A stretch of 64,000 bases of DNA from Notamacropus eugenii (GCF_028372415.1 NC_092872.1:15652479-15716478), one strand, 5' to 3'. Numbered from the stretch's first letter, positions 1-12,114 are shown. Notes: generated by a model from the sequence alone, not told the origin. Translations and numbers: made by a program.

Positions 1-254
1 TTCATTTACTACTATACAAGAATATTCCATTACATTCTTGTACCATCTTTTTTTCAACTATTCCCTAAGAGTAGCTAGCCTAAAAAAGAATAAGAAACTG
101 AAAAATGAAATTTTGAAGATACACATTATTCCATTGAGGGATGGCACAGGGGTCAAAGAAGAGAAGGCATATGCTTTCTAATGTTCTATGCACCAAACAC
201 ACACCAATCCCAGTAGGAACCACATTTCCCATAAGGCCTTAAGTTGCAAAGATC

Positions 255-1235
255 ACAGACTATCAGAGTTGGAAGTGGCCCTCTGGGCCACCCTACACGC
301 CCAAAAGAATCCCTGCTACATCATACTCAACCAATGACCATTCAGCCTTTGCTTACAGATCTTCAATAAAGGTGAGCCCGCTGCCTTCTGAGGCAGCCCA
401 TGAAGCGTTTCTTGACATCCATCCTAAACTTGCCTCTTTGTTTCTTCTACCCATTGCTCGGCCCTCTGGAGTCAAACATAACTGAACTAATTACTCTCTG
501 TTTCACTCTATTACCCCCTAAATACTTGAAGACACTTATCATGCTTCCCCCTGAGTCTCCTCTTCTCCTCAACATCCTCAGTTCCTTCAACTAACAGATA
601 GCATGGAGTCAAGGCCCTTTTCCATTCTGGTTGCCATTTTTAGGGCATTCCCCAGCTTATCACTGCTTTTCCTTTACCATGACTAAACATAGTGCTCCAA
701 GTGTCATCTGATGAGGGCAGAGTTCAGTGGGACTATCACCTCCTTATTCCTGTCTCTCTTAATGCAGCCCAATATTAAATTAGTTTTTGGTTGTTAGTTC
801 ATAGCATTTTATATTGAGTATGTCATCCATTAAAAACCTCAGATCTTTTGTGAGACACACTGTTTTCCTGAGCCCAAATGAAAGACATTACATCCACCTC
901 TATTAAATTTTATCTTATTAGATTCAGCCCAAGGTTCTAGCCTGTCAAGATATTTTTAGATCCTTATCTTACCATCCAGTATATATTAGCTATCCCTCCC
1001 TCTCAACTTTTTGTCATCTGAAAATTTGATAAGAATAACATCATACCTTTACCCAAGTCATTGATAAAAATGTTAACAATAAAACCAAGGATTTGTCCCT
1101 GGGCTACTTTCTCTTCCAGTTGGCATCAACATATTTATGATCCATTGAGTCTTGTCATTCAATCAGTTCCAAATTCACCTGACTGTACTATTTTTTAGCC
1201 CACATTTCTCAGGCTTGCTGATGGGGCCAAGTCTT
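255..1235 (-). mobile_element. L3/CR1 LINE fragment, 3' part
   Basis: Read on the minus strand this resembles the end of the ORF and the 3' region of mammalian L3 (CR1 clade). Recognisable stretches are 'gaaaatttgataagaa' and 'cattgataaaaatgtta' near 1020-1075, and the 'agttggaagtggccctctgg' terminus near 270. It is diverged throughout with no usable frame, so it is an old copy. The family comes from recognition of the consensus, not a search. Confidence 0.7.
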
Positions 1236-1704
1236 CAGATTTCTAAGAGTCATTAAGCTGGCTCTGAATGAATGTCAACACAACAAAGGGCCAGGTGGGC
1301 AGAGGAAATGGGAGCCAGGTCATCTAATGGAGGTGTCACTCGGTTATGGCATCATGGATGGGTTAAGTGATCAGGCTGCCACATAGGCTCCAAGCTAGTA
1401 AGCCAAGAAAGTAGAGGAAATTGCTACTTTCTGTTAGGTTACAGAGAGTGGAAAAGAGGAATTGAATTGACAAATGAGAGGTATTAGCAGCAGATGTTCA
1501 AGGCTGCTGTGATTTTGCCCTGTTCCTCAGTTTCCTAATAGGAAACTGGAGAAAATATGGAGCCAACTTCCTTTTCAGCTGATCCTGGGGAAGAGAAGAG
1601 TGAGAATCCAGTCCTTTGGGGAATGGTTGCTAAGAGCATTTCTGTGGTTCTGTTTGTTTTTCCCCTTTTTCTGCCACTGTAAAATGCCTTTTGCTGGTTC
1701 TGTG
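1236..1704. other. No gene or repeat recognised
   Basis: Ordinary A+T-balanced sequence. Open frames are short and show no family resemblance. No CpG enrichment is seen. Confidence 0.5.
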
Positions 1705-1895
1705 CTTTGTCCAAAAGGGGAATGGAATTCCTTGGCAAACAGTTGGTTCCCTTTCATGAAAGGAGGGTTTGCCTCAGGAAGAGGCTGGATGAACACTCAT
1801 CGGGGATGTAATAAGAATTCTTGTTCAGGTGTAAATTGAACTGACCAGATGATTTCTCAGGTCTCTCCTAACTCTGATGGTCTTGACCTTGAGCA
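1705..1895 (+). mobile_element. L3/CR1 LINE 3' terminus
   Basis: 'gaagaggctggatgaacact' at about 1779 followed by 'ctctcctaactctgatggtc' near 1863 is the usual L3 3' end in forward orientation. It is a short, old copy. Confidence 0.55.
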
Positions 1896-2280
1896 CATTA
1901 TCTACTTTGGGGGCTCTCAGTATGTGAAATAGGGGTGAGTGAGTAGAAATGGGAGGAGTGTGCTGACTCACAACACGAATCCCACTGGAGAAGCCAAGAA
2001 AAATACGAGGTGGCTTCATAGATCTCTCAGTACCCTTTCTAATAAGAAGGAATGTTTGTACAAAATTATATGTGAAAACCCTAAAATTATATTTCCAGCA
2101 TTGACTCATGTTATACTTTCCTTTCTATGAAGGAAAATCAGCCCCCATCTAGGCTGAGCACTTTACAAAAAAGAAAAATACACTTTTAAATCAATTAAAA
2201 TCATTTGTAAGATAGAGTACATATATACAAAGGACATTATTATTGTCCAAAATGAGTGAAGCAGAATAGAAAAATTGGTG
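1896..2280. other. No gene or repeat recognised
   Basis: Overlapping small frames on both strands look like chance. I see no repeat family. Confidence 0.45.
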
Positions 2281-2400
2281 GCCATAGAATCAGAAGACCT
2301 GAGTTCAAATCCCAGACTGTTATTTGCTTAGTACATGAACTTAAGTCTCTTCAAGTCCTCAAGCTTCAGTTTCTTCCTTAGTGAAGTGAAAATAATAATT
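2281..2400 (+). mobile_element. MIR SINE
   Basis: 'agacctgagttcaaatccca' near 2298 and 'cagtttcttccttag' near 2367 are the box-B-like head and CORE of a forward MIR copy. Confidence 0.6.
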
Positions 2401-2610
2401 GGTGTACTCCTAAATGACCCCAAGTTTCTCCCTGAAATAAAAGCTAATCCATTTAAGAGGATCTTGATTCCAGGGATGGTATATGAGTGAGAATCATGGA
2501 ATGCCTCCATCTCCGAAAACTCAAGTCAAAAGTCAGTCAAAGAGAAACAGCGAGGTGCATGGTGACCAGGAGTAGGGTAGCAACATCCCCAAGGAAGTAT
2601 TCAGCTCAGG

Positions 2611-2920
2611 AGTGTGTGTGTGTGTGTGTGTGTGTGTGTCAGATCTAGAACACAGGAGCTCTTGATGGATGCATTTCATGTGCTGAATTTATCAGTACAG
2701 CTGCCATTTTTGATGTATTTCAGAACTGAAATGAGTGCTGTGGACTAGGTGTGCACCCGTCAGACCCAAATGTGCGACTCAGAGTCTTGCTATGTGTGCT
2801 GATGCACTTCAGACCCAGAATCCTAAGGACTGCAGCTTGTATGTGTGTGTATAAGATCCTACACACTTGGAGGAGTGCTATCGTCTGTAACTGTGCATGT
2901 CAGACCCAGGATTCAAGGGT
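2611..2920 (+). repeat. (GT)n microsatellite followed by a decayed minisatellite
   Basis: A pure GT run occupies about 2611-2639. To its right a motif close to 'gtcagacccag' recurs at about 2758, 2808 and 2898, each preceded by a 'gtgtgc' or 'gtgc' run, with a weaker form at 2638. This looks like a degenerate tandem array that grew from the microsatellite. No coding function is seen. Confidence 0.5.
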
Positions 2921-3209
2921 GAATGGAGCATGGATATGGCAGAAGAGGTTAAAGGCCAGTCTGAAGAGAGCTGTTATTTCTCTGAGCCACCCACTTTTTA
3001 AATTCTCCCCGTCTGCCTGTTTACTGCCTCGTCAGTGAATTCTCTCTTTGCCTTTTGCTCAATAATTTCAAAGTTCAGTTTTTCCTTCACTATCTAATCA
3101 GGCTTGTTGTTTACTAATGTCATTTATGACCCCCATTCTGACGTTTCTTTCTGCTTTTAGGACAGATTTTACGCCTTTCTATTTTAGATCAATTAATTGT
3201 ATACCGTGA

Positions 3210-3415
3210 TAGAAACATAACAAGTATAATGAAAGAAGTCCTTTAATGGGAGTCAGAGGATCTAGATTCTAGTTCTCAACATTAGCTTTATTAGCTGTAC
3301 TTTCTTCATCTGTGAACTAAGAATGACCTGCTTACTATCTCATACAGCTAATATGAGGATCACATGAGATGTATAGGCAAAAGTGCTTTGAAAGGTCCTT
3401 TCTCTGTCATATAGT
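3210..3415 (+). mobile_element. MIR SINE
   Basis: 'gggagtcagaggatctagat' near 3248, then 'tttcttcatctgtgaacta' and a tail ending 'agtgctttgaaa', match forward MIR head, CORE and tail. Confidence 0.6.
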
Positions 3416-3504
3416 TATATTATTTCAGTTCAGTTAAAGTATTTATTAAGGGCCAATTGTGAGTAACAGGATGTTGACTTAAGAAACAATAGATATATTG
3501 TCTT

Positions 3505-3705
3505 CCAGGCATGATTAGAATGAGCATTAGATTTGGAGACAGAAGACCTAAATTGGTATCCCAACTTCACTATTTACTTCTTTTCAGACCTTGGACAAAT
3601 CAGTTCATTTCTCTGGGCCTTGGTTTCTTCGCCTATCAAATGAGGCAGGGTGAATGAGATGATGTCAGTTCTCCTTTCCAACTGTGAGATCAAGATCAAA
3701 ATAGT
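3505..3705 (+). mobile_element. MIR SINE
   Basis: 'gagacagaagacctaaattg' near 3535, 'ttggacaaatcagttcattt' and 'tctgggccttggtttcttc' fit a forward MIR copy of nearly full length. Confidence 0.65.
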
Positions 3706-3837
3706 CTGCTCTTAAGGAGCAAAGATTTGACAAACCTAAAACAGGAAATGAGCTTAAATTCAAGCATAAGGAATTTGGAGTATACAATGCAAATATTCAC
3801 AGAACTTCCTCCTAGAATTTGGAATGGGCCACTGACT

Positions 3838-4030
3838 GAAGGAGCAGCTAAGTGGCACACTTACTAGCAGTGTGACCCTTGGAGAGTCACTTAACCCCCA
3901 TTTGCCTTAGTCTTCTCATCGGTAAACTGAGCTAGAGAAGGAAATGGCAAACCACTCCAGTATCTGTGCCAACAATACCCCAATGGGGGATCATGAAGAA
4001 TTGGAAAGAACTAAACAATGACAATGACAG
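3838..4030 (+). mobile_element. Mar1-like CORE-SINE
   Basis: Head 'ggagcagctaagtgg', CORE 'gagtcacttaacccccattt', middle 'ggaaatggcaaaccactcca' and tail 'ttggaaagaactaaacaatg' give the order of the marsupial Mar1 SINE: tRNA-like head, CORE, RTE-like tail. A few dozen bases of the head are missing. Confidence 0.7.
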
Positions 4031-4164
4031 ACTCAGGAAGGATGAAGGCTTGAGAGGTTTTAAAAATTACAAAGTCTAGGATATTTTAGTTTCTCGCAGT
4101 CATAAAAGATTTCCTGAGTAAACTCCAGGCAATATAGATTGACCTTTGATGTCTCTTACTTCAG

Positions 4165-4305
4165 GATATTCAATATCATAGGATCACAGATTGAGAACTA
4201 GGAGGGACCTTAGGAGCTATCTAGTCTAGACCTCTTATTTTATGGATCTGGAAACTGAGGCCTAGAGAGACTAAGTGATTTGTCCAAGGTCACACGTCTT
4301 ATCCT
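4165..4305 (-). mobile_element. MIR-like SINE copy, antisense
   Basis: 'ggatctggaaactgaggcct' near 4244 and 'gtccaaggtcacacg' near 4281 are the reverse of the CORE-SINE body. The left flank 'gggaccttaggagctatcta' resembles an L3-type tail. Confidence 0.55.
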
Positions 4306-5385
4306 AAGGGCAGGACTCCCTTTCCCTTACCCCTCCTTCCTCAATGAAGGGCTAGAGCTGAGAAGATTCCATGGATTCAGTACAAGCTTCCCTGGCTGGA
4401 GAGTGGGGCAAAAAGCCATTACTGAGAACTTCCTGTACAAGGACATGTCAGAAATATGCTACAAGTTAGTCAGTAACTAGATGAAAAGCTGATCTGGGGT
4501 TCAGAGAAAGAAAGTAGTGTCCAAAAGGGAAGCAGACATAGCTTATGGGGAAGTGAGGTGAAAAATATAATGGTCCAGGTTCACCCTGCAGAGTCAATTA
4601 TGACACAAGTCTGAATTTCATACATTTTGGTCAATTTGTGGCACTTAGATTTCTGTGGGGATTACAAGTGTTTTTATCTAGAACCCCCAGGTCCCTCCAC
4701 AAGCACTGCAACTAGAGAGCTACCATGGCTCACATATTAGTCTTCAGAGAAGTAGCCCACTTTTAAGCAGAGGCAAAACTCTATGAGACCCAGGCTGACC
4801 AGAAGCAGCCAGGAAGCTTGGTTTATCTATATGCTTCCTCAGGACTGCCCTCTTTCCAGCAAATTAGATGATGGATTAAAGCTTTTTTTCTTTCAGGTAA
4901 TAAGTGTGGTCACTCATGAACCCAAAATAACTAAAAATATCTCTGGTATTGTAACTTTTCTTCCTTATCTCTACAGAAACTGACAGAGACTTCTATGGGA
5001 TGCCTTCCCTTCCAATATGTCAGGCATAACAAGGAATTCATGGTCAGCACCATCCTAAATTCAAGAATCTGAAAGTGCCAACTGTATGATACCTAGCAGT
5101 CTGAATATGCTATGAGCTTTAAAGTTGGTGCTGAAGCTGCCTCACCTAGTCAGTCTCCCCATCCTCTCCACCCCCATTTTATCTGGTCCTTCCACTAGAA
5201 CCACTTGAACTGCCAAAAGGAACCTGGTAGAAAGAACGGTATCAGGCTGCAAATGGAACTAGATTCTCTGCATTGGAAAAGGACTCCTTCCTATCTCAAC
5301 AGAACACAGACAAACCAGGCAAGCCCCTAGTCTAACTGGAGGACATTTCTCAATCTTTAATAACAGACATTGAACAAGTGAAGAC
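4306..5385. other. No gene or repeat recognised
   Basis: About 1.1 kb without a supported feature. Short frames at 4280-4480 and 4783-4983 show no domain, signal peptide or conserved splice pattern. Confidence 0.5.
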
Positions 5386-5439
5386 TACTTCTCCTGGGCT
5401 GGGTTTACTTATCTGTAAAATAGGAGGTCAGACTAAATT

Positions 5440-5600
5440 AATCAATGAACAGGTTTTTGTTAAGTGCTTCCAATGTGTCAGAGCCCTGGGGATGCCAAGA
5501 AAAAAGTAAAAATAGCCCCCGACCCCAAGAAAGGCAATGTAAATTTATGTACATATCAATTCTAAGGTAGGAGACAACATTACAAAATCAATACGTACAA
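5440..5600 (-). mobile_element. L2 LINE 3' end
   Basis: 'ttgttaagtgcttccaatgt' near 5456 followed by 'gtcagagccctggggatgcc' is the reverse complement of the L2 3' terminus, which ends in a 'caataaatatt' type sequence. Confidence 0.6.
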
Positions 5601-5734
5601 GATGGAAGGTAATCATGGAGGGGGATGGTATTAGTAGCCCTAGATGACCTTTCAGACATCTTCCAGTTTTAGGTGTGTGATCCTATGTTCTTCTAGAGGA
5701 TCAGAGCTGATTCTGGGCCTGTGTTACCTACCAG

Positions 5735-5965
5735 AATACTGTGACTGTAATTATAATGCTAACTCACATTTGCGTAGCCTATGAACATGAAGATGGTACT
5801 GCACCATGTATTATCTCCAATTTATCCATAAGGAAAATAAGGCTCAGAGAAGTTGAATTACTTGCCCAGGGTCACATAGTTAAAAAAGAAATTGTTAGTG
5901 CTAGGACTTTGCTCTCAAGTCATCTGAATCAGAGGCCTCTTTTCTATCCCACCTCTACCTGTTTA
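5735..5965 (-). mobile_element. MIR SINE, antisense
   Basis: 'ccataaggaaaataaggctc' near 5826 and 'tgcccagggtcacatagtt' near 5862 show a reverse MIR CORE. Confidence 0.65.
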
Positions 5966-6540
5966 TAAGAAGAGAAGGCTCCCTCTGGGGACAGGACTGG
6001 AATAAAACATCTCAGTTTTTGCAACTCAGTGACACTGTACCAGTCAGTCTGACCTTGGATCCCTGACCCATTCCTGGTCAGTGCCTTCTTGACAGGATTG
6101 GACCAGTATACTCCACAATGACCACTGCTCTATGCTTGACTCAACTTGCTACTATAAATCAAACAACTCTGTACTGTAGCACTGAGTAGATCATGTCCAA
6201 GAAAGCCCAAGGAGGAGAAAGAGCAGGAGAATGTGATGCCTCTGAAGTCGAGGGAGGAGACACGATCCAGAAGGAAGGAAAGTCATATGCTATAAATGGG
6301 CAAGGAGGATGAAAACTATGAAAGCAAAGGCCATTGGATTGTACTGACACTTAGGAGGCTGCTAGCAACCTCTGAGAATACAAATCAGTAGCTTGGGGGT
6401 CAGCAGAAGCCAGATTCCAAGCCATTAAGGTGAGCCATTAGTGTGAAATAGCAAGGGACCTTGAACATTCATTCTAGAAATTTGGCAGTAAAAGCAAGGA
6501 GAAAAATAGGAAGGAAACTGAAGAGGACAGCTTTATTGCT
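5966..6540. other. No gene or repeat recognised
   Basis: A purine-rich patch (6180-6260) is present. No repeat family or exon is seen. Confidence 0.45.
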
Positions 6541-6544
6541 CGTT

Positions 6545-6898
6545 CAGTCATTTTCGGTTATGTCAGATTTTTAGTGACCTTGTTTGGAGTTTTCTTGACA
6601 GGAGCAGTTTGTCATTTCCTTTTCCCAGTCATTTTTTTGTTACTGTCGTTGAGTCTTTTTTTTGTAGTCGTGTCTGACTCTGTGACCCTTTTTAGGGTTT
6701 CCTTGGCAAAGATACTGAAATGGTTTGCCATTTCCTTCTCCAACTCATTTTACAGATGGGGAAACTGAGACAAATAGGGTTAAGTGACTTGCCCAGGGTC
6801 ACACAGCTAGTAAGTATCTGAGGTCACACTGAAACTTAGGTCTTCCTGATTCCAGGTCCAGCACTCTCACTATACACTCAGCCATCTAAAAGACAGCA
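6545..6898 (-). mobile_element. Mar1-like CORE-SINE, antisense, with a second partial copy
   Basis: From 6670 the reverse Mar1 is nearly complete: RTE-like tail 'gtcgtgtctgactctgtgac', then 'tggtttgccatttccttctc', 'gaaactgagacaaatagggt', 'cttgcccagggtcacacagc' and the head. Bases 6545-6640 repeat the tail half ('cagtttgtcatttccttttc'), so two copies abut or one tail was duplicated. Confidence 0.75.
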
Positions 6899-7689
6899 GG
6901 AAATAAATAATTAAAGGAACACAACAGAGTCTCTAAGGATATAGATATAGGTGCAAAGGGGAGAAGACCTCCTCAGGAAGGTGGAAGGGCAAGTACTTCC
7001 TCCTCTGAGACTGGAGGAAGGAACCAAAGGATGAAAGAAAGCCAAAATAGAGATTTTTGAGGTGGAGAGTAGAAAAGAAGAGGGAACTCACAGTGGCCTA
7101 GATTTTCTCAGTAAAGTAGTTCTAGAGGTCATTTACTGAAATTGAAATAGGGCAGGATGAAATAGAGGAAACTGGGGTCCTAAGAAGGGTAGAAAGGGTT
7201 TTAAATAGTTATGGCGAGGAGTATACAAGGGGATTAAAAAAAAAGGAATGAAGGTCTGATCACTAAAAAACAGCTCCCTGAGGGAGAAGCAGAGCTCACC
7301 AGGGAGCTTGGTGCCCTCTCTCTAAGCCATGTTTATTCATAGTGAATGATCTCCTTCCAGCTTCTGCTTATGTAAGTGTCCTGTGTCATAACTGACTTTT
7401 AGGCTTGTCACCCAGAGGGAGACATGGACAAGATGTGAGCAGTGATTTATCTCTGGCAGGGAGCCCAAAAGAGATTAGATGCAGGTAGTTGAAGCACTGA
7501 CAGTAGGCATGCACAGTGAGTGACCTCCAATAAGAAACAGATGCCAAGTTTTTCCAGAACTCTCTAGTTGGCACACCACACTATTTAACTATGCTCATGA
7601 GGAATGTGTGCCTGGGACCTGATCTGTTTCTCTTTCTGATTGTTTTTCTGTTAGCTGTCTGCCAGGGTGGGTGTGTACTGGCTAACTCT
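6899..7689. other. No gene or repeat recognised
   Basis: Unique-looking sequence. The minus-strand frame at 7386-7574 is short and has no recognisable domain. Confidence 0.45.
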
Positions 7690-7695
7690 TTTCTT

Positions 7696-7880
7696 CTAGG
7701 TCTGTTTATTATTATTATTAATTATTAATATTACTATTTTCACCATTATATTATTAATAATGAAATATTGCATAACAAAAATTATAATGAAATTATCAGT
7801 GTTAATAGTAACAAAACCTATAATAATAAAAATTAAAATAATGAAATTAACAATAGTGAAATAGTAACGTATTATTCATA
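7696..7880. repeat. AT-rich (ATT)n-like low-complexity tract
   Basis: Starts as 'attattattattaattatta' and decays into mixed A+T-rich sequence with many ATT and AAT triplets. Confidence 0.7.
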
Positions 7881-7954
7881 AGGCCAGGATGGTTGATGCT
7901 TCTTTAGTTTTTACAAAGTGATTTACATATATTTTACCATTTGTTTAGAGCTAA

Positions 7955-8215
7955 AAGGGATCTTTTTATTGTTTTCAGTCATGTCCGACTCTTTGTGACT
8001 CCATTTGGAGTTTTCTTGGCAGAGATACTGGAGTGGTTTGCCATTTCCTTCTCAAGCCCATTTTACAGATGAGGAAACTAAGGCAAACAGGGTTAAGTGA
8101 CTTACTCTGGGTCACACAGCTAGTAAGTATCTGTGGCCAGATTTGAACTCAGGAAGAAGAGTCTTCTTGACTCCAGGTCCAGCGCTCTGTCATCTGCACA
8201 TCCTCACTGTCCTTA
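7955..8215 (-). mobile_element. Mar1-like CORE-SINE, antisense
   Basis: Nearly full-length reverse copy: 'cagtcatgtccgactctttg' near 7977, 'ctggagtggtttgccatttc', 'gatgaggaaactaaggcaaa', 'ctgggtcacacagctagtaa', and a head ending at about 8215. Confidence 0.8.
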
Positions 8216-8360
8216 AAGACATCTTAAAGATAATCTAATTTTTTCATTTTGCAGAGGAAACTGAGGCCCAGGGAGGTTAAAGGTCTGAGGCCACACATTT
8301 TACAGGTAATAAGTAGCAGAGCTGAGATTCCAAATCTTGGTCTCTCCTGACTCTTACCTT
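8216..8360 (-). mobile_element. MIR SINE, antisense
   Basis: 'cagaggaaactgaggcccag' near 8252, then 'gaggccacacattttacagg', is a reverse CORE. It directly abuts the Mar1 copy to its left. Confidence 0.6.
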
Positions 8361-8369
8361 AATGAAAAA

Positions 8370-8482
8370 TACACAGTGGTAAGGTTGTTCCCTGAGACAG
8401 GGGATGTGTCTTATTCCTCTCTGACTAATCCCAGAACCTTACATAGGGCAGGCATCCAGCAAATATTCATGAAATTGGATTA
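8370..8482 (+). mobile_element. L2 LINE 3' end
   Basis: 'tgagacaggggatgtgtctt' and 'catccagcaaatattcatga' are the forward L2 3' terminus. Confidence 0.6.
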
Positions 8483-9478
8483 AAACAACCACTGTTGAAT
8501 TTCTCTTCTGAAAATAAGGTGAATATTAATCTCCTAATTCACTTTCCCTAATTCCCTCTTCCCCTCCAAATGGATTTGATAAGTATGAAATCTCCCTTCC
8601 TGGAAAATATATCCCCAGAAATAATCTGGGATATCAATTCCACTGTACGAAGAGAAATATCGATACTTCATCTCAATTCCAGTTTCCCTTCTCTATAGAC
8701 AATATGATGAAAGGGGGCCTTCACTGGACATTATTCATGCACCTACCCCAAGTCTCAGCCCAACCCCAGACTACCTTGAAATAAGTACACAAATTGCCCA
8801 TTAGAGGAGTTGAAATATTGGGGTATCTTCTAATTCTAAGCCAGAGAAAAAGCAGAGGGATGAGGAAGGAACATGAGAGATGGGGAGGGCCAGAGAAATA
8901 TACTCCTTACTTCATAGTAGAGATTGTCAAAATTGGTCTTACACATTCTTCAACCTTCCCACGCTGCCATTGACTCTAAACAGGGTTGTTGTAACAGTGA
9001 CAATGTTTTGCACCATTAGGCCTAAAACTGAATGAAGTCTGAGTTTCCCTGTGGACAGTCTGAAAGTCAAGCATACCATACCTACACTATGACAGCAACC
9101 CATTCATATAATTATAATACCAACAAACTCCTGATTTCCTGTTACTTAGCCCAGTTTAAGCCAAGAAAAACCTTTTGCTCTGGCCATGCAGTGACATTTC
9201 CTTTAATTGTCTCTCCTGAGAATCTTAACAGGAGGCTTTTGAAATTTGAAATAAATCACACTCACTTTGGTCTGCTGTGATTTTTAAACTAATAATCTAT
9301 AAGCTTTTAATTAAGAAATCATTGCCAAACACTAAGTATAAAAATGACAAATGTGAAGGGAAAAAGCCCCATAAGGATGTCAGGTTAAGGAAAAGAAGAG
9401 GAAAGGGGGAGCGGTAGAGCCTTGGTAACTTTAGCAAGCAGGTCCTGGGTTCTAATTCTGCCTCTGACAAAAAGGGTA
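8483..9478. other. No gene or repeat recognised
   Basis: About 1 kb with small frames on both strands and no domain. No CpG cluster is seen. Confidence 0.45.
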
Positions 9479-9665
9479 TGGGCAATGGAAAGAATGCTAG
9501 ATTTAGAGTCAGAGGGAGAACTTGGCTTTGTATTCCAGTTCTGTCACTTACTCCTTGGTGTGTCCTTGGGCAAACTCTTTAACTTGGGCCTCAGTTTCTT
9601 AATCCATATGAAGAAAGTTGGAGTAGTTAACCTCAGTGGTCTCTTCCAACTCTAAACCTATGACT
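9479..9665 (+). mobile_element. MIR SINE
   Basis: 'gggcaatggaaagaatgcta' near 9480, 'tgtgtccttgggcaaactct', 'ggcctcagtttcttaatcca' and 'ctcttccaactctaaaccta' give a full forward MIR order. Confidence 0.7.
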
Positions 9666-9869
9666 CTATGTTTCCTTGAGTCTCACATATAAAATCTGGC
9701 TTTCAAAATACTTTGACCAAGCTATCAGTCAACAGTATAATTAATTCCTTTTTTTTTCAAGGCATAAAATAAGTATTTTTCAATGGCTTTAAGTAGAAAT
9801 TGACTTGTGCAGTTCAGAGAATGATCAGGATCTTTGCTAGTTCATATTTTATTATTTTCCTTTTTAGAT

Positions 9870-9980
9870 TGTGATCATTAGAACTGAAAGGACCTTGTAA
9901 TCCATCTTTAAACCAACACCCTATTACAGACTCAAATTGAGGAAGAGACTTGCCTAAGTACACAAGATGAATAGATCTTA
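9870..9980 (-). mobile_element. MIR-like fragment, antisense
   Basis: 'actgaaaggaccttgtaatc' and 'ttgaggaagagacttgccta' resemble a diverged reverse MIR or L3-tail unit. Confidence 0.4.
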
Positions 9981-11090
9981 ATTTGCCATTGAGAAGCATC
10001 CAAATAAACATGCCTGGGAGACTCTAGTCTCTAATAATTAATGAATTTAATTGGCCTATGCTATAATGACTATATAGAGGCAGTGAAGCTAGTCAAAATA
10101 CAGCACTAGAGCAAAGGGGTTTTCCTATTAATAGATATGTATAATAATGAAACATAGATCTAGAGTTGGGAAGACTTTTCTAAGTGTGTACCCACTCTCC
10201 TTCCTGTGTACTTGAGGAGAGTGTGTCCTAAGTTGTTGTTTGTTTTTTTGGAGGGGGAGAGTCCTATTACAACTTTTCCATTAAAAGATTTTGTCTGAAC
10301 TAATGGTATCCCTCAACTGACTAGAGAAAACCAAATTGACAGGTGAGGACTTGTAAACTATGGTTGTGAGTTGAGGTGGAACCATAAATTACCTTGAAGG
10401 AATTGGGGTGGGTAGGAGGGTGTGCTCTTCCAGGGATCTTAGATGAAACATGGGAGCTACTTCAGATGCTACATTATCTCCTGTATTTTGACATTTGGGA
10501 GTGTTTCCAAAGTTCTCCACTCATTTTCCTTTGACGAAGAAAACCCCTGCCATCTTTAATGATAATAAATGATTCCAAAATGCTACTGCTCTCGACTTTG
10601 CTCCATACTATTAAGAGAGGACAGTATTTTATTCACTGGCTCATTGTGTGCAGATTTAGATACATTAGGTGAAATCCTATTCTCTGAAATGTGATAATCA
10701 TGAATTGTCAAGACCCCATATAATATGACCAGATTATGGTGTAGGAATTGTTTCATAATTCTATTTTCTGCACAAAATATGATGAAAAGTATGAAACCTA
10801 GGAATACTTTTTTGAATTGATCCAGGGTGAACTGAGCAGAACAATTTAGACAATGACTTTAACGCTATTAAAGGAAACAAGTTTTAAAGACTTAAAAACT
10901 CTGATCAGTGAAAACACCAATTCCTGAGAAGACTGAGGATAAATCATGCTTGGCACAAAGGTGGTAGCGTCAAAGTATTGAAACAAGACATACATACTCT
11001 TCCAGACAGGACCCTTGTATGGATTTGTGTTGCTTGACTATACTTATTGATTATAATAATGATGAAAGTTAGCATTATACAGCATGGTAA
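9981..11090. other. No gene or repeat recognised
   Basis: About 1.1 kb of A+T-rich sequence. I see no exon, CpG cluster or known repeat. Confidence 0.45.
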
Positions 11091-11094
11091 GGGA

Positions 11095-11342
11095 TTTTTC
11101 AATTTTTGTTGTTACAGTTCAGTCATTTTTCAATCATGTTCAACTCCGTGATCCCATTTTTGAGGTTTTCTTGGCAAAGATTATGGAGGAGTTTGCCATT
11201 TCTTTCTCCATCTTACCTTACAGATGAGGAAACTGTGGCAAACAGGATTAAGTGACTTGCTCAGAGTCACACAGTTAATAAGTGTCTAAGGCCAAATTTG
11301 AACTTATGAAGATTCCAGGGTATCCACTGTGTCACCTCACTG
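11095..11342 (-). mobile_element. Mar1-like CORE-SINE, antisense
   Basis: 'tcagtcatttttcaatcatg' near 11119, 'tggaggagtttgccatttct', 'gatgaggaaactgtggcaaa' and 'cttgctcagagtcacacagt' match reverse Mar1. It is more diverged than the copy at 7955. Confidence 0.75.
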
Positions 11343-11344
11343 CC

Positions 11345-11515
11345 CCAAGGTTTGTGAAACACTTTACAAATATTATCTTTCTATCCTCACAACAACCCTA
11401 GGAGATAGATGCTGAGGCAGACAAATTAAGTGACTTGACCAGGGTCACACAACTAGTAAGTGTCTGAGGCAGGATTTGGACTCAGATTTTCCTGACTCCA
11501 GATCCAGCCTTCCAT
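11345..11515 (-). mobile_element. MIR SINE, antisense
   Basis: 'ttgtgaaacactttacaaat', 'aacaaccctaggagatagat' and 'ccagggtcacacaactagta' form a reverse MIR copy next to the Mar1. Confidence 0.7.
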
Positions 11516-11639
11516 CCAATTTTGACAGCCCTATTCAATTTAATTAGAATCTGCTTAATTCATTGTGATTCATTGAGTACTAGTGATTGCATTAGGGAGT
11601 TAAGTAGAATAGAGTGAAGCTTGATTCATTTAGTGCTAT

Positions 11640-11932
11640 AAATGTTTGTGTTTGTCCTTCCTTGCGGAAGAAGACCATGCCATCAGAGAAATAATGACAT
11701 GACTTGCACTTGACTTTGTTTTGAATGAGGGAGGGCTGTGCAGGTCACCAGCCTCACTTCTCCTCCAGAGCCATCTGAATCCAGTGACCAGATATTCATC
11801 AGGATGACTGGAGATGACCCAGGATGAGGCAATTGGGGTTAAGTGACTCACCCAAGGTCACACAGCTAGTGAGTGAGAGGTGTCTGAGGTGAGATTTGAA
11901 TTCAGGTCCTCCTGACTCCTGCACTGCCCCCA
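11640..11932 (-). mobile_element. WSINE1-like SINE, antisense
   Basis: Reverse copy of the SINE seen at 36968, 48909 and 63107: tail side 'tgcggaagaagaccatgcca', body 'ctccagagccatctgaatcc', CORE 'aaggtcacacagctagtgag', head ending 'cctgcactgcccc'. It is flanked by a 9-bp direct repeat 'tagtgctat' at 11631-11639 and 11933-11941, which supports retroposition. Confidence 0.85.
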
Positions 11933-12114
11933 TAGTGCTATCAGAATAAGAGTCATGTAGGTGATAATTAATTAACCCACCATGTTCTGATGATAATATT
12001 ACTTCTATTTGATTTTGGAGATAGATCAATACTTTATTGGATAAATTATATAATAATATAAATAATATTTTATATTATATTGGTTAGGCCTAACATAAAG
12101 ACATATATTAACTT

